From positions 1 through 34,575 of the forward strand of contig JACRPT010000118.1 of assembly GCA_016223045.1 (NCBI GenBank): a stretch of DNA of 34,575 nucleotides, in the 5' to 3' direction. Of this stretch, positions 6,801 through 15,214 are shown one piece after another (the first letter of the stretch is position 1; each line of letters opens with the position of its first letter). A program made the position numbers and the translations under genes. This DNA comes from Candidatus Eiseniibacteriota bacterium. GTDB taxonomy: Bacteria > Eisenbacteria > RBG-16-71-46. The notes under the pieces were generated by a model. The model worked only from the letters and a program-made list of their open reading frames with translations, searched no databases and had not been told where the DNA came from.

Positions 6801-7787
6801 TCAGCTCTCGCTCCTCAGGTCGCGGGCCATCAGCGCCTGCAGCGCCTCGGCCGGCCGGCGGCCCTCGAACAGCATCGCGCACACCTGCTCGGTGATCGGC
6901 AGCTCGACGCCGTGCGCGCGCCCCAGCTCGCGGGCGGCACGCGCGGTGTTGACGCCCTCGGCCACCATCACCATGTTGCCCAGCACCTGCTCGAGCGGCT
7001 CGCCGCGCCCGACGCGCTCGCCGACGTGCCGGTTGCGGCTGTGGCGGCTCATCGCCGTGGCGATCAGGTCGCCCATGCCGGCGAGCCCGAAGAAGGTCTC
7101 GCGCCTCCCGCCCAGCGCCACACCGAGCCGTGCGATCTCGGCGAGCCCGCGGGTGAGGAGCGCGCCCTTGGTGTTGTCCCCGAAGCCCAGCCCGTCGCAC
7201 ACCCCGGCGGCGATCGCGATCACGTTCTTGAGCGCCGCGCCGTACTCGCAGCCCGCGACGTCGGTGTTGGTGTAGACCCGCAGGTTCCGCGTCGAGCACA
7301 GCACCTGCACCGCCTTCGCGCGCTCCTCGTCGGCCGCCGCCGCGACCACCGTGGTCGGGATGCCGCGGCTCACCTCCTCGGCGTGGCTCGGTCCGGTCAG
7401 CACCACCGGCTCCTCGCCCAGGGTCTGGCGCAGCACCACGCTCAGGCGCTCGAGACTGCCGAGCTCGAGCCCCTTCGACGCGCACACCGCCAGCGACCGC
7501 GGGCCCGACGCTGCCACCTTCCCCGCCACCTCGCGCACCGCCTGCGATGGCACTACGAACAGCGTGAAGGCCGCGCCGTCCAGGGTCCGCCCGAGTTCGG
7601 GCTCGACCTTAACGCTCGCGGGGAGTCCGATGCCAGGCAAAAACTTCCGGTTCTCCCGGTCGCGCTCGAGCGCGGCCAGGTCGGCGCGGTGGTTGCCCCA
7701 CAGGCGGGCCTCGTGGCCGGCCCCGGCGAGGTGGACGGCGAGCGTGGTGCCCCACGAGCCGGCGCCCAGCACGGCGATGACGCTCAT
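6801..7787 (-). CDS. gpsA: NAD(P)-dependent glycerol-3-phosphate dehydrogenase
   Basis: GpsA reduces dihydroxyacetone phosphate to sn-glycerol 3-phosphate, the backbone for phospholipids. The 328-residue protein opens MSVIAVLGAGSWGTTLA with the Rossmann GxGxxG-type loop at 8-13, and carries the family motifs GAALKNVIAIAAG and FGDNTKGALLTRGLAEI. Length is standard. ATG 7785-7787 overlaps the plsY stop by four bases, so it is coupled to the acyltransferase that uses its product. No defects seen. Confidence 0.97.
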   Translation of the reverse strand: MSVIAVLGAGSWGTTLAVHLAGAGHEARLWGNHRADLAALERDRENRKFLPGIGLPASVKVEPELGRTLDGAAFTLFVVPSQAVREVAGKVAASGPRSLAVCASKGLELGSLERLSVVLRQTLGEEPVVLTGPSHAEEVSRGIPTTVVAAAADEERAKAVQVLCSTRNLRVYTNTDVAGCEYGAALKNVIAIAAGVCDGLGFGDNTKGALLTRGLAEIARLGVALGGRRETFFGLAGMGDLIATAMSRHSRNRHVGERVGRGEPLEQVLGNMVMVAEGVNTARAARELGRAHGVELPITEQVCAMLFEGRRPAEALQALMARDLRSES

Positions 7788-8419
7788 GGCCTCTTCCCTC
7801 CCCTGAATGAGAAGCGCCGCTCCTCGCCGCGCGCCAGGCGCCGGAAGTTCCCGCGGTGACGCGCGACCACCAGCAGGGCGAGCAGCACGCCCAGCAGGAA
7901 CGTCGGGCTGCGCGTCCCGCCGGGCGCCAGGAAGGCCAGCGCCAGGGCGAAGGCGACCGCCCCCAGCACCGAGCCGAGCGAGATGAAGCGCGTGATCCAC
8001 ACCGTCGCAGCGAACACGGCGACGAACACACCGAAGGCGGTCGGGGCCAGCGCCAGCAGCACGCCCACCGTGGTGGCCACCCCCTTGCCGCCGCGGAAGC
8101 CGGCGAGGAAGGTCCAGACGTGGCCCGCCACCGCGGCCAGGCCCACCGCCAGCCGGCACCACTCCGCGCCGCCCGGGAACTGCGCGGCGAAGGGCGCGTG
8201 CGGGAGGAGCCACACCGGGAGCGCGCCCTTGGCGATGTCGAGCGCCAGCGTCACCATCCCGAGCGCGGGACCGAGCGAGCGGTACACGTTGGTCGCGCCC
8301 AGGTTCCCCGAGCCCATGCTGCGGATGTCCACGCCGCGGAAGAGGCGGCCGAGCCACAGGCCCCAGGGCAGCGAGCCGCTCGCGTAGGCGAGCGCGACGC
8401 AGGCCAGCAGCGAGACCAT
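7784..8419 (-). CDS. plsY: Acyl-phosphate glycerol-3-phosphate acyltransferase PlsY
   Basis: PlsY transfers an acyl group from acyl phosphate to glycerol 3-phosphate in the inner membrane, the first step of phospholipid assembly. The 211-residue protein has five or more hydrophobic segments and the three family motifs: GSGNLGATNVYR, FRGGKGVATT and the C-terminal RHRGNFRRL. I use ATG 8417-8419; GTG at 8420-8422 is an equally possible start, one codon longer. It follows der by a few bases and overlaps gpsA, supplier of its substrate. Confidence 0.95.
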   Translation of the reverse strand: MVSLLACVALAYASGSLPWGLWLGRLFRGVDIRSMGSGNLGATNVYRSLGPALGMVTLALDIAKGALPVWLLPHAPFAAQFPGGAEWCRLAVGLAAVAGHVWTFLAGFRGGKGVATTVGVLLALAPTAFGVFVAVFAATVWITRFISLGSVLGAVAFALALAFLAPGGTRSPTFLLGVLLALLVVARHRGNFRRLARGEERRFSFRGGKRP

Positions 8420-8426
8420 CACCGGC

Positions 8427-9737
8427 TCACTCGCTCTTGCGCACGCGCAGGCGCACCGGGGTGCCGCGGAAGCCGAAGTGCTCGGTGAGCTGGAGCCACA
8501 GGAAGCGCCGGTAGTTCGCGGAGAGCCGCGACGGGTGGTTCACGAACAGCGTGAACTCGGGCGGCGCGGTCGAGGTCTGGGTGACGTAGTAGATCTTCGG
8601 CGTGTGCCCGAGCCGCGTGCTCGGTACCGCGCGGCGGCGCTGCACCTGCTGGAGCCAGTCGTTGAGGTCGCGGGTCGCCAGCTTGCGCTCGTGCTCGGCG
8701 ACGCGCTGGAGGATGAGCTTCGGCAGCCGCCCGAGGTTGATCCTGGCGGTGGCCGAGACCGGCACGGCGGGCACGCCGGCCAGCGTCGCGTAGCGCTCCT
8801 CGCGCTCGTGGGCCATGCGCTTCCACGCCTCCTCGCGGCCCTGGATCAGGTCCCACTTGTTGTAGACCAGCAGCAGCGAGCAGCCGGAGTCGAGCGCGCT
8901 GTGGGCGAGCCGCGCCTCCTGGCGCAGGAAGCCCTGGGTGGCGTCCACCACCAGGCAGGCCACGTCGGCGCGCTCCAGCGCGTGCAGCGCCCGCACCGTG
9001 GCGTAGAACTCGGCCTCGTCGCCGAAGTGGGCCTGGCGGCGGATGCCCGCGGTGTCCACCAGCAGGAACTCGCCGGCCGGCGTCTTCCACAGCGTGTCGA
9101 TGGCGTCCATCGTGGTGCCGGCCTCGGGCTCGACGATGACGCGGTCCTCGCGCAGCAGCATGTTCACGATCGAGGACTTGCCGACGTTGGGACGCCCGAC
9201 GATGGCGACCCGCGTGCGCGGCTCCGCCTCGTGCGCCGGCTGCGCGGGCAGCGCGCCGACGATCAGGTCGAGCAGGTCGCCGATGCCGAGGCCGCCCTCG
9301 GACGAGACCGGCTGGGGCGCGCCCAGGCCGAGGCCGTGGAAGTCGTGGGTCACCGGGTCGCCGGGCTTGTCCACCTTGTTCACCACCAGCAGCGAGCGGC
9401 GCGCCAGTCGTCGCAGGTCGCGCGCGATGGCGCCGTCGAGGTCCGTGACCCCGGTCTTCGCGTCCACCATGAAGACCACCACGTCGGCCAGCCCGATCGC
9501 GATCTCGGCCTGGCGGCGCACGTGCGCGTCGCGCCCCGCGGCCGCCCCGGGCAGGAAGCCGCCGGTGTCCACCAGCAGGAAGGCGCGTCCCGCCCACTCG
9601 GCGCGCGCCGTGTTGCGGTCGCGCGTGATCCCCGGGCGGTCGTGGACCACGGCGCGGCGCTCGCCCAGCACGCGGTTGAAGAACGTGGACTTGCCGACGT
9701 TGGGGCGGCCGATGATGGCGACGACCGGAGCGGCCAT
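8427..9737 (-). CDS. der: Ribosome-assembly GTPase Der (EngA)
   Basis: Der is the double-domain GTPase needed for 50S subunit maturation. The 436-residue protein has two G domains, each with an intact P-loop GRPNVGKS (residues 10-17 and 181-188), DTGG / DTAG G3 motifs and NKVD (120-123) / NKWD G4 motifs. The C-terminal KH-like domain (KIYYVTQTSTAPPEFTLFVN) is complete and ends in a basic tail. Start ATG 9735-9737 (MAAPVVAIIG) matches the family; the in-frame extension reads through tRNA-Gly and is rejected. No Shine-Dalgarno is evident. It follows tRNA-Gly by 83 bases and leads der-plsY-gpsA-merR. Confidence 0.97.
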   Translation of the reverse strand: MAAPVVAIIGRPNVGKSTFFNRVLGERRAVVHDRPGITRDRNTARAEWAGRAFLLVDTGGFLPGAAAGRDAHVRRQAEIAIGLADVVVFMVDAKTGVTDLDGAIARDLRRLARRSLLVVNKVDKPGDPVTHDFHGLGLGAPQPVSSEGGLGIGDLLDLIVGALPAQPAHEAEPRTRVAIVGRPNVGKSSIVNMLLREDRVIVEPEAGTTMDAIDTLWKTPAGEFLLVDTAGIRRQAHFGDEAEFYATVRALHALERADVACLVVDATQGFLRQEARLAHSALDSGCSLLLVYNKWDLIQGREEAWKRMAHEREERYATLAGVPAVPVSATARINLGRLPKLILQRVAEHERKLATRDLNDWLQQVQRRRAVPSTRLGHTPKIYYVTQTSTAPPEFTLFVNHPSRLSANYRRFLWLQLTEHFGFRGTPVRLRVRKSE

Positions 9738-9820
9738 GGGGGAGCCTGGACCCTGGGAACGGCCCGGCGCGCCGTTCGGTGGATCGCCCGCGCCGGCGCG
9801 CCTCGAGCCAGGAAGAGGAA

Positions 9821-9896
9821 TGGAGCGGGCAACGGGGTTCGAACCCGCGACCTCAAGCTTGGGAAGCTCGCGCTCTACCAACTGAGCTATGCCCGC
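9821..9896 (-). tRNA. tRNA-Gly (anticodon CCC)
   Basis: On the minus strand acceptor GCGGGCA (9890-9896) pairs with TGCCCGC (9825-9831); discriminator T and encoded CCA (9821-9823). The D arm is GCTC-AGTTGGTA-GAGC, and the anticodon arm CGAGC-TTCCCAA-GCTTG (one G-T pair) gives CCC, reading GGG. Length is 76 with CCA. A consensus-like promoter lies about 28 bases upstream, and der follows in the same direction, so tRNA and der may share a transcript. Confidence 0.95.
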
Positions 9897-9923
9897 ATCA
9901 GAGGTTCACTTCGGACCGGGTCG

Positions 9924-9952
9924 AAGCTAGTCCGTCCCGCCGCGGGTGTCAA
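9924..9952 (-). promoter_or_regulatory. Promoter of tRNA-Gly (and der operon)
   Basis: Minus strand perfect TTGACA (9947-9952), 17-bp spacer, TAGCTT (9924-9929); predicted start near 9917, 21 bases before the tRNA. The -35 overlaps the stop codon of the small ORF ending at 9949. Confidence 0.65.
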
Positions 9953-10143
9953 CCGTCACGGCGACCGGCGCACCCGCGTCGCGGCCGCGGCTGGCGCGGG
10001 CTTGAGCGCCCTCGGACGCGCGTCCCGGTGACCGGCACGACGCCCCCCGCGCGTCGCGCGCCGAAGCCTGCGGCGGAGCTCCCCACCGGCACGATCAACC
10101 GCACGGTGTCGCCATTCCACTCGACCGCGAGCGGGCGGCTCAC
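9949..10143 (-). CDS. Small hypothetical ORF coupled to miaA
   Basis: A 64-codon ORF starts at GTG 10141-10143, overlapping the miaA TGA by four bases exactly as real coupled genes do in this window. The first 18 codons look coding (VSRPLAVEWNGDTVRLIVPV, G/C-rich third positions); the rest is Arg/Gly-rich and resembles unselected GC-rich sequence. It ends inside the tRNA-Gly promoter. I recognise no family. It may be a short real protein, the remnant of a longer one, or chance. Confidence 0.3.
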   Translation of the reverse strand: MSRPLAVEWNGDTVRLIVPVGSSAAGFGARRAGGVVPVTGTRVRGRSSPRQPRPRRGCAGRRDG

Positions 10144-11069
10144 GCGCGCAGCTCCGCGAGGATCGCGCGGGTCCAGCCCGCGACGTCCACCGCGTCGGCG
10201 GGGATGCGCACCGCCTCGACCTGGTGGCGGAACCAGGTGCGCTGGCGCTTGGCGAGCTGGCGCGTGCGCAGGCTGGTCCGCTCCTCGGCCTCGCGGCGCG
10301 TCATCCGTCCGGCCACCAGCTCCATCGCCTCGTCGTAGCCCACGGCGCGCAGCGCGGCCAGCGCGGCCTGGTGGCCGGCGGCGAGCAACGCGCGCGTCTC
10401 CTCGACCAGTCCCGCGCCGAACATCCAGCGCGTGCGCGTCTCGATGCGCGCGGCCAGCGCCGCGGGCCCGGCGATCAGCTCGAACATCCGCCACTCCCCC
10501 GCCACCGCGGGGCCGCGCGGGCGCGCGTGCCACCACGACAGCGGCCGGCCGCTCGCCTCCAGCACCTCGAGCGCGCGGGTGATGCGCTGAGTGTCGCGCG
10601 GCTTCACGCGCGCGGCGGTCTCGGGATCGGCGAGCGCGAGGCGGCGGTGGAGCTCCCCGGGGCCGTGGGATGCCGCCTGCTCGCGCAGCCGCGCGCGCAG
10701 CGCGGGATCGTGCGGCGGCTCTTCGGCGAGCCCGCGGCGCGCCGCGGCGAGGTAGAGCCCGGAGCCGCCCACCAGCAGCGGCACGCGGCCGCGCGCGTGG
10801 ATCGCGGCGCCGGCCGCGCGCGCGGCGCGGGCGTACCAGCCGGCCGAGGCGCGCTCGCCCAGCGCCAGCGCGTCGAACAGGTGGTGGGGCCGCAGGGCGC
10901 GCAGCGCGGGCGCGGGTTTGCCGGTGCCGATCTCGAGCTGGCGGAAGACCTGGCGCGAGTCGGCGCAGACGATCTCGGCGTCGAGCCGCGCGGCCAGCGC
11001 CTCGGCCAGGTCGGTCTTGCCGGTGGCGGTGGCGCCCACCACCGCCACCACGAGCGGCGCGCGGTTCAC
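10140..11069 (-). CDS. miaA: tRNA dimethylallyltransferase
   Basis: MiaA adds dimethylallyl to A37 of tRNAs that read U-starting codons. The 309-residue protein has the P-loop GATATGKT (12-19), the substrate motif DSRQVF (37-42), LLVGGSGLYL, and the C-terminal RTRQLAKRQRTWFRHQ tRNA-binding segment. It starts at GTG 11067-11069, overlapping the mutL stop (GTGA). The mutL-miaA pair is a familiar bacterial neighbourhood. Residues and length look normal. Confidence 0.96.
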   Translation of the reverse strand: MNRAPLVVAVVGATATGKTDLAEALAARLDAEIVCADSRQVFRQLEIGTGKPAPALRALRPHHLFDALALGERASAGWYARAARAAGAAIHARGRVPLLVGGSGLYLAAARRGLAEEPPHDPALRARLREQAASHGPGELHRRLALADPETAARVKPRDTQRITRALEVLEASGRPLSWWHARPRGPAVAGEWRMFELIAGPAALAARIETRTRWMFGAGLVEETRALLAAGHQAALAALRAVGYDEAMELVAGRMTRREAEERTSLRTRQLAKRQRTWFRHQVEAVRIPADAVDVAGWTRAILAELRA

Positions 11070-12811
11070 GTGCGGCCGAAGCGGCGGTGGAGCTCGTCGA
11101 GCTCGAGCCTCACGAAGGTGGTGCGCCCGTGCGGGTCGCCGTGCGGGCGCGAGGTGGCGAACAGGCGGTCCACGAGTGCGCGCATCTCCTCCTGAGTCAG
11201 CGGATCGCCGGCGCGGGTAGCGGCGTGGCAGGCCCAGGAGCTGGCGAGCCGGTGCGCCAGGTCCTCGGGCGCGGCGCGCCCGGTGCCCTCGTTCATGCCG
11301 TCGAGCACGTCCTGGAGCAGCTGCCCCGGGCGCTCGTGCCTGAACCCCGAGGGGATGCCCTGGATCACGACGGTGGGCGGGCCCAGCAGCGAGAGGTCCC
11401 ACCCGAGCTGTCGCAGGTCCGGCCCCAGCTCGAGCAGCAGCTCGAACTGATCGTTGGTCAGGTCCACCAGCGCCGGGAAGAGCAGCTGCTGCGCGGTGCC
11501 GCGCTCGCCCTCGAGGCGCTGGAGCGCCTCCTCGTAGAGGATGCGCTCGTGCGCGGCGTGCTGGTCCACGATGACCAGCCCGCCGCGCACCGGCGCCAGG
11601 ATGTAGGTGCGGTGGAGCTGCCACAGCTCGGGCTCGGCCGCCGCCGGGGCGGCCGCGGCCGGGGCGCTCCCGGCGGGCGGCGGCGGCAGGTCCAAGCCGA
11701 GGTAGGTCTGGTCGGGCGGCCGCTCGTTCACGCGGTCCGCCCACGCCGGGTAGGCGGTGCGGTCGGCCGCGGCGCCGCCCGGCACCACGGTGAACGGCGG
11801 CTGGAGGCCGGAGAGCGGCTTCGCGCAGGCGGAGGCGACCAGCGAGAACACCCGCTCGTCGTCGGCGAAGCGCACCTCGCGCTTGGTGGGATGCACGTTC
11901 ACGTCGAGCCGCGCGGCCGGCACGGTGAGCCACAGCGTCGCCGACGGGAAGCGCCCGGGCGGGATCAGGTTGCCGTAGGCCTGGCGCAGCGCCGCGCCCA
12001 GCAGCGGGCTCTGCACCCAGCGGCGGTTGACCAGGAACACCTGGCCCTCGCGCGTCGCGCGTGCGTGCTCGGGCAGCCCGAGCAGCGCCTCGACCACCAC
12101 GCCCTCGCGCTCGCCGCGGGCCTCGATCAGCTGCCCGGCGTGGCGCGCCGTCCACAGCGCGGCGGCGCGCTCGCGGCGCGCCGCCATGCCCGCCGCCGCC
12201 GCGGCCGCCGGCCAGTGGAGGCGCTCCTTGCCGTCCACCAGGAGCCGCAGCGTGACCTCGGGGAACGCCAGCGCGTAGGCCTCGAGCAGGCGCAGCGCGG
12301 CCCTGAGCTCGCCGGCCGGCGAGCCCATGAACTTGCGGCGCGCCGGCGTATTGAAGAACAGGTCGCGCACCTCGACCGTGGTGCCCGGGGCGCGCGCCGC
12401 GCTCGCGCGCGCGACGACGGTGCCGCCTTCGGCGCTGATGGTGGCGCCCGCCCGCTCGCCGGCCGGGCGGCTGGCGAGCGCGAGGCGGCTCACCGCGGCG
12501 ATGCTGGGGAGCGCCTCACCGCGGAAGCCGAGCGAGGCCAGGCGGTCGAGGTCGTCGAGGCTCTCGAGCTTGCTGGTGCAGTGGCGCTCCAGCGCCAGCT
12601 CCAGCTCGGCGGCCGCGATGCCGTGGCCGTCGTCGGCGACGCTGAAGGCGTGGTCGAGGGAGCGCTCGACCCGCACCTCGATGGAGCGCGCGCCGGCGTC
12701 GAGCGCGTTCTCCAACAGCTCCTTGAGGGCGGACAGCGGCCGCTCGACCACCTCGCCCGCGGCGATGCGCGAGGCGGTCTCGGGCGCAAGCCGCCGGATC
12801 GAGCGGGTCAC
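11066..12811 (-). CDS. mutL: DNA mismatch repair protein MutL
   Basis: MutL links mismatch recognition by MutS to strand incision. The 581-residue protein has the GHKL ATPase motifs at its N-terminus (ELLENALDAG at 31-40, DDGHGI, GFRGEAL) and a C-terminal domain with the endonuclease motif DQHA-X2-E-X4-E at 416-427. The later family motif usually read as CPHGRP is DPHGRT here (Asp559), losing that Cys. I start it at GTG 12809-12811 because GGAGG (12817-12821) lies five bases upstream; GTG 12826 would give five more residues but has no ribosome-binding site. The protein heads the long leftward block and has a promoter at 12839-12866. It is coupled to miaA by overlap. Confidence 0.95.
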   Translation of the reverse strand: MTRSIRRLAPETASRIAAGEVVERPLSALKELLENALDAGARSIEVRVERSLDHAFSVADDGHGIAAAELELALERHCTSKLESLDDLDRLASLGFRGEALPSIAAVSRLALASRPAGERAGATISAEGGTVVARASAARAPGTTVEVRDLFFNTPARRKFMGSPAGELRAALRLLEAYALAFPEVTLRLLVDGKERLHWPAAAAAAGMAARRERAAALWTARHAGQLIEARGEREGVVVEALLGLPEHARATREGQVFLVNRRWVQSPLLGAALRQAYGNLIPPGRFPSATLWLTVPAARLDVNVHPTKREVRFADDERVFSLVASACAKPLSGLQPPFTVVPGGAAADRTAYPAWADRVNERPPDQTYLGLDLPPPPAGSAPAAAAPAAAEPELWQLHRTYILAPVRGGLVIVDQHAAHERILYEEALQRLEGERGTAQQLLFPALVDLTNDQFELLLELGPDLRQLGWDLSLLGPPTVVIQGIPSGFRHERPGQLLQDVLDGMNEGTGRAAPEDLAHRLASSWACHAATRAGDPLTQEEMRALVDRLFATSRPHGDPHGRTTFVRLELDELHRRFGRT

Positions 12812-12838
12812 GGTCACCTCCGTCACGAAGGACGGAGG

Positions 12839-12866
12839 ATTACACGACCGCTCGAAGCCGGGTCAA
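12839..12866 (-). promoter_or_regulatory. Promoter of mutL
   Basis: Minus strand TTGACC (12861-12866), 16-bp spacer, TGTAAT (12839-12844, five of six to consensus); predicted start near 12832, about 20 bases before the chosen GTG. The wider intergenic stretch 12812-13057 otherwise holds only a doubtful 21-codon ORF on the other strand. Confidence 0.5.
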
Positions 12867-12877
12867 GGACGGGTGCG

Positions 12878-12943
12878 GTGGGGGTCGTGGCCGGGATCCG
12901 GCAGCTCAACCCGGACTTCAAGTTCGAGCTGCCGAAGCGATAG
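12878..12943 (+). CDS. Doubtful 21-residue ORF or gene remnant
   Basis: GTG 12878 opens 21 codons ending in TAG at 12943 (product ends LNPDFKFELPKR). Third positions are almost all G or C and AAGGA (12864-12868) lies about nine bases upstream. It is too short to classify; it could be the surviving tail of a lost gene. It is antisense to the mutL promoter region. Confidence 0.15.
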   Translation: MGVVAGIRQLNPDFKFELPKR

Positions 12944-13057
12944 CCCCGTCGCGGAGCTCGAGCGGGCCCCGGGAGAGAAGCTCCGTGGGCCGGGAGTGTC
13001 CCGGTGCGATGGCCGGGAACGCGGGCGTGCCGGATGTCGGCGAGGAGCGCGGCGACC

Positions 13058-15025
13058 TCATCGGGTCACCGCGGCTCGCGCGGTGAGGGAGCGACCGCCC
13101 CGCCTGAGCCGGAGCCAGTAGAGCCCGACCGGCACCTGCTCCTCCAGGCGCATCAGGTGCTGCCCGGGGCCGAGCGAGCCCACCTCGCGCGCGGCGATCC
13201 GCCGCCCCGCCACGTCCAGCAACTCGAGCATCGCGGGCGAGCCGTCGGGGAGCGAGAACGAAACCTGCAACGGCCCGGTCGCCGGGTTCGGTCGCAGGCC
13301 CGCGAGCGCCAGCCGGTAGCCCGCCGGCACCTCCACCCAGGTCTCGGCGGTGAAGGCCTCGCTGGTACCCGCGCCGATTCCCAGCCGGTAGGCATAGCGG
13401 GTGCCGGCGGCGACCGTGCGGTCCGCGAAGACGAGGTTGCCCGTGCCGTCAGCGCTGACCGTCCCGAGCCGCAGCCAGTCGGTCTGTGAATCACGGCGGT
13501 AGACCGTGGCGGTCAGGCTCGCGCCGGCGCCCGCGAACCAGCGCAGCGTCACCGCGGTCGGCGTCGCTTCGACGCTCGCCAGCGACAGGTTCACCGGCAC
13601 CGGGCCGTCGGGCACGAGTTTCTGCGCGTAGATGTCGTACCAGGTCAAGTCGTCTCGCCCGTCATCCCACGAGACGATCGCCCCGCCCGAGCCGTCCGGG
13701 ACGATCACCGGATGCTGCTGCTCGCTCGGGGTGGAGGCCAGCGGGGTGCCCTCGGCGGTCCAGCCCGGGGCCGGCAGCCCGGAAGCCCCCAGGTGCTGGG
13801 CATAGACCTTGTAGTAGTCCACCAGGTTGGTGAACGACACGTACGCCCCGCCCTGGCCATCGGTGGCCAGCCCCAGGTCGGACTGGAAGCCGTAGGCGGT
13901 GCTCACCCTGAGCCCGTTCTCCGGCCAGCCGGGCAGCCGCTGGCCATCGGGGCCGACGCGGATCGCATAGGCCGCAGCGTAGTAGACCGCCCGGTAGTCC
14001 ACCCAGGCGGCGATCAGCCCGCCCTGCCCGTCGGGGCAGGCCACCGAGGCCCACTGGGTGTTGGAGGCGGTGCAGAGCGGCAGGCCGTCGGCGGGCCAGC
14101 CGGGAGCCAGGACCCCGGAAGCGGTGACGCGCTGGGCGTAGATGTCGAAGTCGGCCTGGGTGGCGCCGCGCCGCCAGTCGTCCCACACCGCGTAGGCCCC
14201 ACCGGCGCCGTCACTCACCAGAGCGGTCAACCCCGGGCCCTGGGGGACGGTGCAGAGCACTACCCCTTCGGCCGGCCAGCCGGCCGCGACCTCGCCGGAG
14301 AACGTCAGATGCTGGAGCACGGCCTGCGCCCAGGTGGCGGTCGCATCCAAGAACCTGGTCCAGCCGACGAACACGCCGCCGCTGCCGTCGGCCAGCACCT
14401 CTGCCGCGTTCGAGTACGGCGAGGTCGGGGCCAGCGGGCGGCCGTCCACCGGCCAGCCGGGAGCAATCACGCCGCTGCCCAGCACGTGCTGCAGATAGGC
14501 AGCCGTGTTGCCTCGGAAGTCGGTCCAGCCGACGAACGCCCCGCCTGCCCCATCGCTGGCCACATTGCTGGCGCCCTGCTGGCCCGACGCCGCGCACGCG
14601 GGCACCCCGCACGCCGGCCAGCCCGGGGCCAGCGCTCCCGATGCGGTCACGCGCTGGATGTAGATGTCACCGGTGTCCTTGCGGTTATCGATCCACGTCA
14701 TCAACACGCCGCCGCTGTCGTCCGGGGTAATGGACTCGGGGAACTGGGCCCGCCGCGCGTCGCAGATCAGCAGGCCGTTGGCAGGCCACCCCGGCGCGAT
14801 CTCCCCCGAGGCCGTCACGTGCTGGAGATAGATGTCGCGGTAGGGATCGGCACGATCGTCCGTCCAGGCCACGTAGGCGCCCCCGCTCCCGTCGGGGGCG
14901 ATCTGTGGATTGGTCTCGTCGTAGAGTGCGCGCGAAAGCGCCACCCCGTTAGGGGTCCAGGCGCGGGCGGGGAACGGCAGGAAGCAGGCGGCGAAGAACA
15001 AGGCGGCACAGGCACGGATGCGCAT
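13058..15025 (-). CDS. Secreted repeat protein with FlgD-Ig/type-IX-like C-terminal domain
   Basis: This 655-residue protein begins with a Sec signal peptide (MRIRACAALFFAACFLPFPA, cleaved near residue 22). About residues 30-475 hold seven units of 45-62 residues, each with a DGSGGxxVxW.D.R strand and ending in ASGxxAPGWPAxGxxLC; an eighth DGSGG strand closes the set, suggesting a beta-propeller. A fibronectin-like domain follows (about 480-570), then a C-terminal domain (RPNPATGPLQVSFSLPDG ... GLYWLRL) of the FlgD-Ig / type IX sorting kind. Start ATG 15023-15025 has GGAGG seven bases upstream. It is divergent from the oxidase-like gene, which ends in the same kind of domain. Likely surface or secreted; no catalytic motif seen. 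Confidence 0.85.
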   Translation of the reverse strand: MRIRACAALFFAACFLPFPARAWTPNGVALSRALYDETNPQIAPDGSGGAYVAWTDDRADPYRDIYLQHVTASGEIAPGWPANGLLICDARRAQFPESITPDDSGGVLMTWIDNRKDTGDIYIQRVTASGALAPGWPACGVPACAASGQQGASNVASDGAGGAFVGWTDFRGNTAAYLQHVLGSGVIAPGWPVDGRPLAPTSPYSNAAEVLADGSGGVFVGWTRFLDATATWAQAVLQHLTFSGEVAAGWPAEGVVLCTVPQGPGLTALVSDGAGGAYAVWDDWRRGATQADFDIYAQRVTASGVLAPGWPADGLPLCTASNTQWASVACPDGQGGLIAAWVDYRAVYYAAAYAIRVGPDGQRLPGWPENGLRVSTAYGFQSDLGLATDGQGGAYVSFTNLVDYYKVYAQHLGASGLPAPGWTAEGTPLASTPSEQQHPVIVPDGSGGAIVSWDDGRDDLTWYDIYAQKLVPDGPVPVNLSLASVEATPTAVTLRWFAGAGASLTATVYRRDSQTDWLRLGTVSADGTGNLVFADRTVAAGTRYAYRLGIGAGTSEAFTAETWVEVPAGYRLALAGLRPNPATGPLQVSFSLPDGSPAMLELLDVAGRRIAAREVGSLGPGQHLMRLEEQVPVGLYWLRLRRGGRSLTARAAVTR

Positions 15026-15135
15026 GACGAGCCTCCAAGACCCCCCGAGGTTATCACCCCGACAATCGCTCCGGAACACGAAACCCGCGCTATGGCCCCG
15101 CTCCCGCTTCCCCCCTGCAATCTGGAAGAACCCTG

Positions 15136-15164
15136 TTGACATATGGAGGGCGGTGGGGCCATGA
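15136..15164 (+). promoter_or_regulatory. Possible promoter of the oxidase-like gene
   Basis: A perfect TTGACA lies at 15136-15141; at 17-18 bp spacing the -10 would be CCATGA/CATGAA, a weak match. The divergent intergenic region (15026-15214) shows no better candidate on either strand. Confidence 0.3.
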
Positions 15165-15214
15165 ATCCCCCGTCCCTCGGACGCACGTTCCTTCCCCCAC
15201 ACCAGGAGGCCGCC

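Noticed and set aside
12826-12826. GTG 12826 as the mutL start
   Set aside because: It has no Shine-Dalgarno, whereas GTG 12811 has GGAGG five bases upstream and gives the N-terminal length usual for MutL.
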